Assembly: GCA_964230215.1 (NCBI GenBank)
Contig: CAXRGQ010000006.1
Coordinates: forward strand, 434,001 to 498,000
DNA from: JAUILH01 sp964230215
GTDB lineage: Bacteria; Bacteroidota; Bacteroidia; Flavobacteriales_D; JAUILH01
Direction of reading: 5' to 3'
Length of the DNA stretch: 64,000 nt
The position numbers and the translations under genes are program-made. The notes under the pieces were generated by a model. That model ran no database searches, had not been told where the DNA came from, and saw only the letters and a program-made list of their open reading frames with translations. This document shows, one piece after another, positions 16,861 through 23,556 of this stretch (its first letter is position 1; the number at the start of each line of letters is the position of its first letter).

Positions 16861-17958
16861 TTAATCGTTAATATTCTCAACGATACTTACTTTTCTCGCT
16901 TGTTCTGAAGCCTTTCTGTTAGCCAATTGTTTAGCGATACGCTCTTGTTCTTTGCGTTTATTTTCTGCTAAAACCTCATCATCAGTAATTTCTGGTCTAT
17001 CACCGTCTTTAAATGCAGCCTTAGGATTTAATCCTAGCAACTTGAATAACTCAAGATCCGCATTGTATTCTGGATTTGGCGTGGTTAACAGAGTATCCCC
17101 TGCAAAAACAGAGCTTGCACCTGCCATAAAACACAGCGCCTGACCTTCATCATTCATTTGTGTTCTACCAGCCGAAAGTCTTACAACGCTTTTAGGCAAT
17201 ACTATACGTGTAGTTGCTATCATACGCACCATTTCCCAAATAGAAGCGCTTTTTGCTTCTTCTAGCGGAGTACCCTCAATAGGAACTAAGGCATTAATCG
17301 GAACAGATTCTGGTGGATTCTCCATGTTAGCCAATGTCATCAACATTCCTAATCTATCATCCTCAGATTCTCCCATACCAATAATACCGCCAGAGCAAAC
17401 TGTAATATTGGTCTTGCGCACATTATCGATAGTATCTAATCTATCTTTATAGCCTCTCGTTGAAATGATATCATCGTAATACTCTTCAGAGGTGTCGATA
17501 TTGTGATTGTAGGCATACAAACCGGCTTTCTCGAGACGTTTTGCCTGATCTTCCGTCAGCATACCTAAAGTACAACATACCTCCATGTCTAATTCATTGA
17601 TTCCGCGCACCATCTCTAGCACCTGATCGAAATCTTTATTGTCTCTCACCGCTCTCCATGCCGCGCCTAGGCACATTCTTGAAGAACCATTTGATTTTGC
17701 AATTTTTGCCGTTTCTAGCACCTCATCTAGAGGCAACAGCTTATGTGTATCGATATCAGTGTGGTACCGAGCTGCTTGAGGGCAATATCCGCAATCTTCA
17801 GGGCATCCACCTGTTTTAATAGATAATAATGAGCTCATTTGCACCTCTTGTGGATCATGATATTCGCGGTGAACACCAGCTGCTTCATACACAAGACCAA
17901 GTAAAGGTTTGTTATATATCTCTTTTAACTCGGCTAAATCCCATTTTTTTCTCTCCAT
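16861..17958 (-). CDS. bioB: Biotin synthase (radical SAM)
   Basis: BioB inserts sulfur into dethiobiotin using a 4Fe-4S cluster with SAM and an auxiliary 2Fe-2S cluster. The radical-SAM cysteines are C52, C56 and C59 in GCPEDCGYCPQ. Further landmarks are SSRMCLGAAWR, the YNHNIDTS segment, CSGGIIGMGES and the arginine region RLSAGR. The 365-residue protein has a C-terminal tail of about 35 residues rich in Lys, Arg and Glu that goes beyond the catalytic domain. It is the first gene of the operon; TATCTTTA at 17987-17980 on the minus strand is a plausible -7 element. No BirA-type operator is apparent. bioC and bioH are not in this window. Confidence 0.97.
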   Translation of the reverse strand: MERKKWDLAELKEIYNKPLLGLVYEAAGVHREYHDPQEVQMSSLLSIKTGGCPEDCGYCPQAARYHTDIDTHKLLPLDEVLETAKIAKSNGSSRMCLGAAWRAVRDNKDFDQVLEMVRGINELDMEVCCTLGMLTEDQAKRLEKAGLYAYNHNIDTSEEYYDDIISTRGYKDRLDTIDNVRKTNITVCSGGIIGMGESEDDRLGMLMTLANMENPPESVPINALVPIEGTPLEEAKSASIWEMVRMIATTRIVLPKSVVRLSAGRTQMNDEGQALCFMAGASSVFAGDTLLTTPNPEYNADLELFKLLGLNPKAAFKDGDRPEITDDEVLAENKRKEQERIAKQLANRKASEQARKVSIVENIND

Positions 17959-18027
17959 ATCACTTTCAATTCTCGCTTATAAAGATACAAAGTAACGTTG
18001 TTTTGATGAAACTGTGTTAATAAAAAC

Positions 18028-18062
18028 AAAAAATCCCGCCGACCAATTAAGGAAGAACGGGA
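18028..18062 (-). terminator. Probable terminator of the small secreted protein gene
   Basis: On the minus strand TCCCG (18062-18058) and CGGGA (18038-18034) flank a long loop with a further short CC/GG pairing, followed by six T (18033-18028). The stem is short, so this is a moderate prediction. Confidence 0.45.
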
Positions 18063-18085
18063 CGTGTTTATGTAGTAACTAGAGA

Positions 18086-18388
18086 TTACTTAGGTAGTAT
18101 CACAACTCCTAAAGGATATCTTTCTTTAATAATAACATTTTGATTTTTTCTTGCAGCTTTCATGCGTGGAGTTAGCTCTATCGTGCGTTTTTCCAGCTCA
18201 AGCTCTTTTCCGTTAATTCGATATTTATCGGCATCATCAAGCTTCTCTGGCTTTGCCTGAGATGTAGCGTCAATAGTCGCAACTTTCTTAGGCGCTTTTA
18301 CCTTTAATCTTTTAACTGTTTGAGCGTGTGCATTGGAGAAAAACATTCCCATAAGAGCTACACATGATATGGCGATTAACTTTTTCAT
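18086..18388 (-). CDS. Small secreted basic protein, function unknown
   Basis: From the ATG at 18388 this is a 100-residue protein with a clear signal peptide (ISCVALMGMFFSNAHAQ, cleavage near residue 22). The mature part is rich in Lys and Arg, with no cysteine and no recognisable domain. A longer frame starting at 18427 would run into the heptamer repeat region and puts 13 residues before the signal peptide, so the shorter start is preferred. It is divergent from trmD across the repeat array. Confidence 0.6.
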   Translation of the reverse strand: MKKLIAISCVALMGMFFSNAHAQTVKRLKVKAPKKVATIDATSQAKPEKLDDADKYRINGKELELEKRTIELTPRMKAARKNQNVIIKERYPLGVVILPK

Positions 18389-18436
18389 CTTGTTTTTTTG
18401 ATTAGAGTATTGCAAGATGTGTGCCAAAAGGGGAGA

Positions 18437-18554
18437 GAAATTCGAGATTTGAAATTTGAAATTTGAAATTCGAGATTCGAGATTTGAGATTTGAGATTTG
18501 AGATTCGTGGGTCCAAAATAAATTTCAAATTTCGAATATCAAATTTCGAATTGC
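18437..18554. repeat. Heptamer array with an inverted partner array
   Basis: Ten uninterrupted 7-base units of the form GARATTY run from 18437 to 18506 (GAAATTC, GAGATTT, GAAATTT and close variants). After a 13-base gap, five units of the reverse-complement form (AAATTTC, AAATTTC, GAATATC, AAATTTC, GAATTGC) run from 18520 to 18554. The two arrays face each other and could form an imperfect hairpin. The end of the second array overlaps the TTG element of the trmD promoter. Related arrays occur at 40989-41030 and 41116-41150. Confidence 0.85.
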
Positions 18555-18579
18555 TTATAACATTCATTCTCTATCTTTG
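18551..18579 (+). promoter_or_regulatory. Predicted trmD promoter with near-leaderless transcript
   Basis: TTG (18551-18553), an 18-base spacer and TATCTTTG (18572-18579) match the Bacteroidota consensus. The trmD ATG is at 18584, only 4 bases after the -7 element, so the transcript would have almost no 5' leader. Confidence 0.7.
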
Positions 18580-18583
18580 TGCC

Positions 18584-19267
18584 ATGCGTATAGACATCAT
18601 AAGTGTGGTTCCTCAATTGATGGAAAGTCCGTTTGCAGGTTCTATTATGAGTAGGGCAATAAAAAAGGGATTATGTGAAGTGCATTTCCATGATCTTAAG
18701 GCCTTCTCTTCAAACAATTACGGAAGCGTTGATGACTACCAATATGGAGGGGGTGCAGGCATGGTTTTGACGTGCGAACCTTTGGCTGAGTGTATAGATG
18801 CTCTGCTTAAAGAAAGGTCGTACGATGAGATAATTTATTTGACACCCGATGGCACTACACTTAAGCAAGGGATTTGCAACACCTTGTCCTTGTGTGAAAA
18901 CCTATTATTGATTTGTGGACATTACAAGGGAATTGACCAACGCATTCGGGAAGAATATGTAACGAAAGAGATCAGTATTGGGGATTATGTATTATCGGGA
19001 GGGGAACTAGGTGCAGTGGTGTTATGTGATGCTGTTATCCGCCTTATTCCGGGTGTAATTGGAGATGAAACGAGTGCCTTAACTGATTCGTTTCAAGATA
19101 ATCTTCTTGCCCCGCCTGTATACACACGTCCACCGGTGTGGAGAAATAGAGAGGTTCCGGAAGTGCTTTTGAGTGGTGATTTTAAGCGTATTGAAGCATG
19201 GCGAATGGAGCAGGCAGAGGCGCGTACACGCGAGATTCGGCCAGATTTACTGGAAAATGAAAAATAA
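18584..19267 (+). CDS. trmD: tRNA (guanine-N1)-methyltransferase
   Basis: TrmD methylates G37 of tRNAs that have a G at position 36, preventing +1 frameshifts. From the ATG at 18584 the protein has 227 residues and begins MRIDIISVVPQL as expected. The deep trefoil knot region is visible as YQYGGGAGMVL, LICGHYKGIDQR and the SIGDYVLSGGELGAVVLCDAVIRLIPGV segment. The in-frame extension up to 18491 is translated repeat DNA and was dropped. rplS follows on the same strand, the usual pairing, here with its own promoter. Confidence 0.97.
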   Translation: MRIDIISVVPQLMESPFAGSIMSRAIKKGLCEVHFHDLKAFSSNNYGSVDDYQYGGGAGMVLTCEPLAECIDALLKERSYDEIIYLTPDGTTLKQGICNTLSLCENLLLICGHYKGIDQRIREEYVTKEISIGDYVLSGGELGAVVLCDAVIRLIPGVIGDETSALTDSFQDNLLAPPVYTRPPVWRNREVPEVLLSGDFKRIEAWRMEQAEARTREIRPDLLENEK

Positions 19268-19302
19268 TTTTAATTTATAGCACATATTCCAGATAATATC
19301 AT

Positions 19303-19310
19303 TAAGTTTG
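19303..19310 (+). promoter_or_regulatory. -7 element of the rplS promoter
   Basis: TAAGTTTG followed by C matches the Bacteroidota -7 consensus TAnnTTTGC. It lies 35 bases before the rplS ATG. No convincing TTG is found at the usual upstream distance. An AAGGAG sequence at 19323-19328, 17 bases before the ATG, is one of the few Shine-Dalgarno-like sites seen here. Confidence 0.55.
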
Positions 19311-19345
19311 CACCCCGATTTTAAGGAGATTAAAAGATTTCAATC

Positions 19346-19702
19346 ATGGATATCGTAAAGCAATTAGAGGCCGAATATACAGAGACAAATGACCTTCCAA
19401 AGTTTAGCGCTGGTGACACAATCACTATCGACTACAAGATTAAAGAGGGTGATAAACAAAGAATTCAGCAATTTCAAGGTGTTGTACTTCAAAAAAGAGG
19501 TAATGGCACAACTGAAACGTTTACAGTTAGAAAAATATCAGGTGGAATTGGTGTTGAAAGAGTTTTCCCAATGTCATCGCCATTTATCGATAAAATTGTC
19601 GTAAACAAAAGAGGTGCAGTTAGAAGAGCACGTATTTTCTACTTGAGAGAGTTAAGAGGTAAGGCTGCAAGAATTAAGGAAAAGAGAAGAGTTACTAAGT
19701 AA
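19346..19702 (+). CDS. rplS: 50S ribosomal protein L19 (bL19)
   Basis: A 118-residue ribosomal protein at the 30S/50S interface. Diagnostic segments are FSAGDTITIDYKIKEGDKQRIQQFQGVVL, the TFTVRKISGGIGVERVFP block and VNKRGAVRRARIFYLRELRGKAARIKEK. The length matches the family. It follows trmD by 78 bases and ends at a strong terminator. Confidence 0.98.
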   Translation: MDIVKQLEAEYTETNDLPKFSAGDTITIDYKIKEGDKQRIQQFQGVVLQKRGNGTTETFTVRKISGGIGVERVFPMSSPFIDKIVVNKRGAVRRARIFYLRELRGKAARIKEKRRVTK

Positions 19703-19725
19703 GAATCTTCTTTTAAGATATTTAA

Positions 19726-19763
19726 CCCTGACGATCTGCCTAAGGCTGATGTCAGGGTTTTTT
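19726..19763 (+). terminator. Rho-independent terminator of rplS
   Basis: CCCTGAC (19726-19732) pairs with GTCAGGG (19751-19757), with an inner GCCT/AGGC pairing, followed by six T (19758-19763). The same CCCTGAC/GTCAGGG stem is used after the DUF4295 gene at 50563-50604. Confidence 0.85.
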
Positions 19764-20012
19764 AGTGTCTGTGTTTTTGTATTGTCAAGTATACTAATAG
19801 TATTAATCATACCATGAGTTAAAAACTCGCGGCAGCATTTTTATTAGTGTCTGTGTTTTTTTGGGTTTTCTATACTCACGAGATGATCGACTGCTTGTTC
19901 ATTTCGTCGATTGAGATAATTTTGCAAGCGGTTAAATAATAAAGATTTCTCACGAGATGATCAACTACATATACATTTTGTTGATTAAGAAAATCTCGCG
20001 AGAGCGGTGGTA
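19764..20012. repeat. Non-coding spacer with duplicated sequences and two covarying hairpins
   Basis: No gene is seen here. A TTAGTGTCTGTGTTTTT sequence occurs near 19762 and again near 19844. A second duplicated unit starts CTCACGAGATGATC at 19875 and at 19949, 74 bases apart. Each copy holds a 6-bp stem with a 14-base loop: ATCGAC (19886-19891) with GTCGAT (19906-19911), and ATCAAC (19960-19965) with GTTGAT (19980-19985). The one differing base pair is G-C in the first copy and A-T in the second, so pairing is kept. Confidence 0.65.
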
Positions 20013-21347
20013 TTATTTCTTGCGTTTTTGGCCGCGGGTCTTAGGTTTCTTGTATTTTGCTTTTATCTTTCTGCGATAAGAACCTCCTTGGTTAACCTTG
20101 CTGTTCTTCTCTTTCTTCGCATGAAATGCATCCCCACTTGGCGTATGGTCCGAGCCTGTTGAAAGATTCTTAGAGGCTGATTTTGGCTGCTCTTCGTACA
20201 ACAGATCTTCAGAAATCTCCACATTTGATGGCAGTTTATTCAATGGTACCTTCATTCCCATTAGGTCCTCAACTACCTTTAAATATTCCTTTTCATCTTT
20301 TGTGCAAAATGAGATTGCCTTACCACTATTATTAGCACGTCCTGTTCTACCGATACGGTGCATATAGTTTTCCGCTACATCCGGAATATTTAAATTAATA
20401 ACATGAGTAATATCTGACACATCAATTCCACGCGCCATAATATCTGTAGTAACTACAATGCGGTATTCTCCATTTTGAAGTGCATCAACAACTCCCAAAC
20501 GATAATTCTGCGATTTGTTTGAGTGAATCACACCTACTTGCTCAGGATAGACCATATCTAATTTCTCATGCGCTATATCTGCCTGTTTCTTACTTGCAGC
20601 AAACACAAGCACCTTTTTCATATCCTCTGCATGCTCACTAAGCAAGTGCTTAAGCAAATTGAGTTTAGTAAAGAAATTCGGTGCTTCATAAATCAATTGC
20701 TCAATATTCTCAACCGGTGTCCCTGTCGGCGCAGTTTCGATAACTATAGGTTCATAAAAAAAATCATCTAGGATCTCTTTTACCTCAGTGGTCATTGTTG
20801 CCGAGAACATGAGGTTTTGTCTTTTCTCGGGCAGCAACTCCAACAAACTAACTAGTTGATGCCTAAACCCTTGTTCCAACATTTCATCGACTTCATCGAT
20901 TACAAAATGCTGTACCTTCTTCAAGCTAATTGCACGATTAAGTACTAAATCATATAAACGTCCGGGTGTAGACACTACTACATCTGCTCCTTCCTCAAAC
21001 TCTATGGCTTGTGTATTAATATTTACTCCACCGTAAACCGCTTTTATACGCACATTCATGTAGGCGCATAATTGCTCAGCTTCATGGGCTACCTGCACCG
21101 CTAGTTCACGTGTAGGCACCACAATAAGTATCCGGGGATGTTTCTGTTCGGAGTAAGACAGATTTCTCAACAAAGGCAGCAAGTATGCCAGCGTCTTTCC
21201 TGTACCCGTTTGGGCAATACCAATCAAGTCCTTTCCAGATAAGATAGGTGAAAACGCGTCTACCTGAATTGGAGTTGGCGTGTCAAAACCTAAATCTTGA
21301 ACAGCATTCTTAAGTGGTTTACTTAAGTTTAAATCTTCAAATGTCAT
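20013..21347 (-). CDS. DEAD-box RNA helicase (DEVD variant)
   Basis: A 444-residue ATP-dependent RNA helicase. Motifs in order are the Q motif FDTPTPIQ (residues 21-28), motif I AQTGTGKT (45-52), PTREL (79-83), STPGR, motif II as DEVD at 151-154 in place of DEAD, SAT (182-184), and in the second domain ATDIMARGIDVSD and HRIGRTGRA. The C-terminal tail of about 60 residues ends in a Lys/Arg-rich RNA-binding stretch. It belongs to the RhlE/CshA type. It follows the His-rich lipoprotein gene by 9 bases on the same strand, so they are probably co-transcribed. The DEVD form is, as I recall, not rare in Bacteroidota. Confidence 0.93.
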   Translation of the reverse strand: MTFEDLNLSKPLKNAVQDLGFDTPTPIQVDAFSPILSGKDLIGIAQTGTGKTLAYLLPLLRNLSYSEQKHPRILIVVPTRELAVQVAHEAEQLCAYMNVRIKAVYGGVNINTQAIEFEEGADVVVSTPGRLYDLVLNRAISLKKVQHFVIDEVDEMLEQGFRHQLVSLLELLPEKRQNLMFSATMTTEVKEILDDFFYEPIVIETAPTGTPVENIEQLIYEAPNFFTKLNLLKHLLSEHAEDMKKVLVFAASKKQADIAHEKLDMVYPEQVGVIHSNKSQNYRLGVVDALQNGEYRIVVTTDIMARGIDVSDITHVINLNIPDVAENYMHRIGRTGRANNSGKAISFCTKDEKEYLKVVEDLMGMKVPLNKLPSNVEISEDLLYEEQPKSASKNLSTGSDHTPSGDAFHAKKEKNSKVNQGGSYRRKIKAKYKKPKTRGQKRKK

Positions 21348-21356
21348 ATAACACTC

Positions 21357-21911
21357 CTAGTGTTCGTGGTTGTGCGCATGGTCGTGGTCATGATCGTGTC
21401 CGTGGTCATGGCCATGATGCATTCCACATGCTTCCGTAATCTCATGGAATAAAGTATGTAGTTGGTCAAGTTTCTCAGTAACCTCTTCATCAGAACCACC
21501 TTCATCCACAAAATCAGCTAAGGCCGCTGATTCTACCTTTAACATATCCATCAAATCACTTACACCTTCTTTGTTAAACTCTTCCGGAATATCATTCCCT
21601 GCCCATTCTGCTGCAGCGTTTGCCAAATCTCTGGCTTTTCCGAGAATCGGTTCTAAATTCCCATCTTCTGATGCATGGAAACATTCGGCCATTAGCTCAT
21701 GGAATTTTTCCTCACCAGGCCACTCAGCGTGATGGTGATGACCATCTCCTTGATGAGCGTGCGCAGATTCGTGCATATCTTCTTCAACTTCATTAGTTTC
21801 TTCTTGTGCACCTTTTTCTCCTTTTTCTTCTTTCTTCTCGTCTTTCTTATCGCCGCATGCCCACATAAGAGCAGCCATCATAACGATTAGTAGTTTTTTG
21901 TTTGTTTTCAT
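21357..21911 (-). CDS. Histidine-rich lipoprotein, possible metal-binding protein
   Basis: A 184-residue lipoprotein (lipobox MWAC, C19). A Lys/Glu linker precedes a first histidine cluster (near residues 51-62). The middle, about residues 68-160, is helical with conserved-looking LMAECFHASEDG and LDQLHTLFHEITEAC segments. The last 22 residues alternate His with Asp, Gly, Ala and Asn (11 His). The tails would bind Zn, Ni or Cu, and the helical part may be a four-helix bundle with its own metal or haem site; both are inference. It lies between a BNR propeller lipoprotein gene (6-base gap) and the helicase gene. No metal transporter is adjacent. Confidence 0.75.
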   Translation of the reverse strand: MKTNKKLLIVMMAALMWACGDKKDEKKEEKGEKGAQEETNEVEEDMHESAHAHQGDGHHHHAEWPGEEKFHELMAECFHASEDGNLEPILGKARDLANAAAEWAGNDIPEEFNKEGVSDLMDMLKVESAALADFVDEGGSDEEVTEKLDQLHTLFHEITEACGMHHGHDHGHDHDHDHAHNHEH

Positions 21912-21917
21912 AGCGGT

Positions 21918-23231
21918 TTATTTTTCCTTTAATGTACGAATCTTATTTAACTTTTTCTCATCCAGTATGGCCGTCCATACGCTTAAATAACTTCCATCTA
22001 AACGAGTCCAGATGGGTCTTATCACGCCTGCATGTGCAGAAATATTGTTGTAGTCACCAAAGAATACAAAAGGTTTTGGCACAAAAGCCGAATCACTAAT
22101 GCAGATATTTGTGAAGTTTTCCGCACCGTCGTCTGAGTAAGCTAAATAGACATCCGTTCTCCTGTCTTCATAATTTCTTCTATCATAAAAGACAGTGTAA
22201 AGATGCCCATTTGTTTGATCTATGCTCAACCATGTTAAAAACTGGTCACTTTTGCCTTCGTCATTATTTACACGTTTCGCTTCTGACCAGGTCTGTCCTT
22301 TGTCATTTGATTTTGTTATCCAAATATCTGGGTCATCTTCCCCATTTCTGGTATCGCTCCAATTTACGTATATCGTTCCGCGATTTGGACCGTCACTTAA
22401 ATCACAAACGGTAACTGGCATCCCATTGCACCTATTAATACCTGGAATATCCATATTCCATCCTCCAGTGCCAGTAGTAACTACGATATCATTGTTTTGC
22501 CATGTATCACCATCATCAAAGGAACAATTAAAGTATATCTTATCTCCGTAAGACCACGCCACGTAAATCTCACCATTTGGTCCAACAGCAGGTACGGCTC
22601 CTTCTACGGTATAATCATCATCCAAACAATTTCCAGCAATATGATTTATCCGAATTGGTGATGACCATGATTCTCCATTATCAACAGACTTTGAGAACAT
22701 AATATAGCTGCTATCTTCAGGTTCCTTACTGTTATATTTATCGAACTGCGTCCAAGTAACATATATATGATTGTTGATTGGATTAATTACCGCCCATTCT
22801 TTATCCTGATCCTTCGGGGGATTATATCCAATTGCTGAACCGTCGTTCCATGTCTTACCGAAATCATCAGAACGTTGGCATACAATGCGATCTAAGAGAC
22901 TATCACTTGCCCAGCCCAAACCATCTGGGTTACTCAAGTGAAAGAAAAATGTGCTTCCATACTTATTCGCGATAATACATGGGTCGCCATATACACCATG
23001 CGCTTCAGACTTAAGTGTTTCAGATGTCCATGTGTACCCACCATCATCAGACGTATATACATGGCTGATATTTGCCCCGGCTATAATATGTTTAGTATTT
23101 GCTGGATTAACGCAGATTGAAGGCTCTTCTGGTCCCACCATTGCGGGGCCTCTATCTATCATGATGTTCTTTATTTTGGGTGCACATCCCAACAAAACAA
23201 CTGCACATACACTGAAAATGAGCGACTTCAT
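21918..23231 (-). CDS. BNR/Asp-box propeller lipoprotein (sialidase-like fold)
   Basis: A 437-residue lipoprotein (VLLGC, C16) with at least five Asp-box motifs of the SxDxGxTW type: SDDGGYTW, SDDFGKTW, SVDNGESW, SFDDGDTW and SNDKGQTW. This indicates a six-bladed sialidase-type propeller on the cell surface or in the periplasm. A fully convincing sialidase active site (arginine triad, Tyr/Glu) cannot be assigned by eye, so glycosidase activity is uncertain. It heads a tight three-gene minus-strand cluster with the His-rich lipoprotein and the DEAD-box helicase. A hairpin terminator sits directly in front of its start codon. Confidence 0.8.
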   Translation of the reverse strand: MKSLIFSVCAVVLLGCAPKIKNIMIDRGPAMVGPEEPSICVNPANTKHIIAGANISHVYTSDDGGYTWTSETLKSEAHGVYGDPCIIANKYGSTFFFHLSNPDGLGWASDSLLDRIVCQRSDDFGKTWNDGSAIGYNPPKDQDKEWAVINPINNHIYVTWTQFDKYNSKEPEDSSYIMFSKSVDNGESWSSPIRINHIAGNCLDDDYTVEGAVPAVGPNGEIYVAWSYGDKIYFNCSFDDGDTWQNNDIVVTTGTGGWNMDIPGINRCNGMPVTVCDLSDGPNRGTIYVNWSDTRNGEDDPDIWITKSNDKGQTWSEAKRVNNDEGKSDQFLTWLSIDQTNGHLYTVFYDRRNYEDRRTDVYLAYSDDGAENFTNICISDSAFVPKPFVFFGDYNNISAHAGVIRPIWTRLDGSYLSVWTAILDEKKLNKIRTLKEK

Positions 23232-23236
23232 CTGAC

Positions 23237-23268
23237 AAAAATAAAAAAACGTCCGATAAATCGGACGT
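23237..23268 (-). terminator. Intrinsic terminator just upstream of the BNR lipoprotein start
   Basis: ACGTCCGAT (23249-23257) and ATCGGACGT (23260-23268) form a strong stem with a tiny loop, and on the minus strand the stem is followed by TTTTTTTATTTTT. The start codon of the BNR gene, on the same strand, lies only 6 bases beyond. No gene upstream would need this terminator, so it either attenuates the BNR gene or ends a small RNA transcribed from 23270-23550. Confidence 0.7.
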
Positions 23269-23556
23269 CTTAAAGAATTATAGTATTAAGTAATTTCTTA
23301 CTTAGAAATCTGTGACACACTTAAAAACAAGGGGAAAATTATATAGCATGAAACGTGTCCCTAGATATCTATGTCTAATGTACGGCACTTAAATAGAATA
23401 GTTATGGAGAATGATTAAACGGTAGTATGCGATGATTTAAATGCAGTTTGATTGATTTAACGGCAAATAATTCTGTATTAAGTGCGAATAATCAATGTGC
23501 ATAAAAAAGCGGATTTCCAATAACTTAGTTGATATTTGAAGTTGTAAATTGCTAAG
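23269..23556. other. Intergenic region without a gene, possible small RNA or long leader
   Basis: No convincing reading frame is present on either strand. TAAGTAA (about 23286) and TTACTTA (about 23297) form a second small hairpin, 18 bases from the terminator at 23237-23268. The region separates the divergent BNR lipoprotein and VanW genes and must contain their promoters. Confidence 0.5.

Noticed and set aside
18437..18554. Possible CRISPR array
   Set aside because: The units are 7 bases and contiguous, without spacers, and no cas genes are present.
18491..18583. N-terminal extension of TrmD in the open frame
   Set aside because: It is translated repeat and promoter DNA; the conserved TrmD start MRIDIISVVPQL and the promoter box place the start at 18584.
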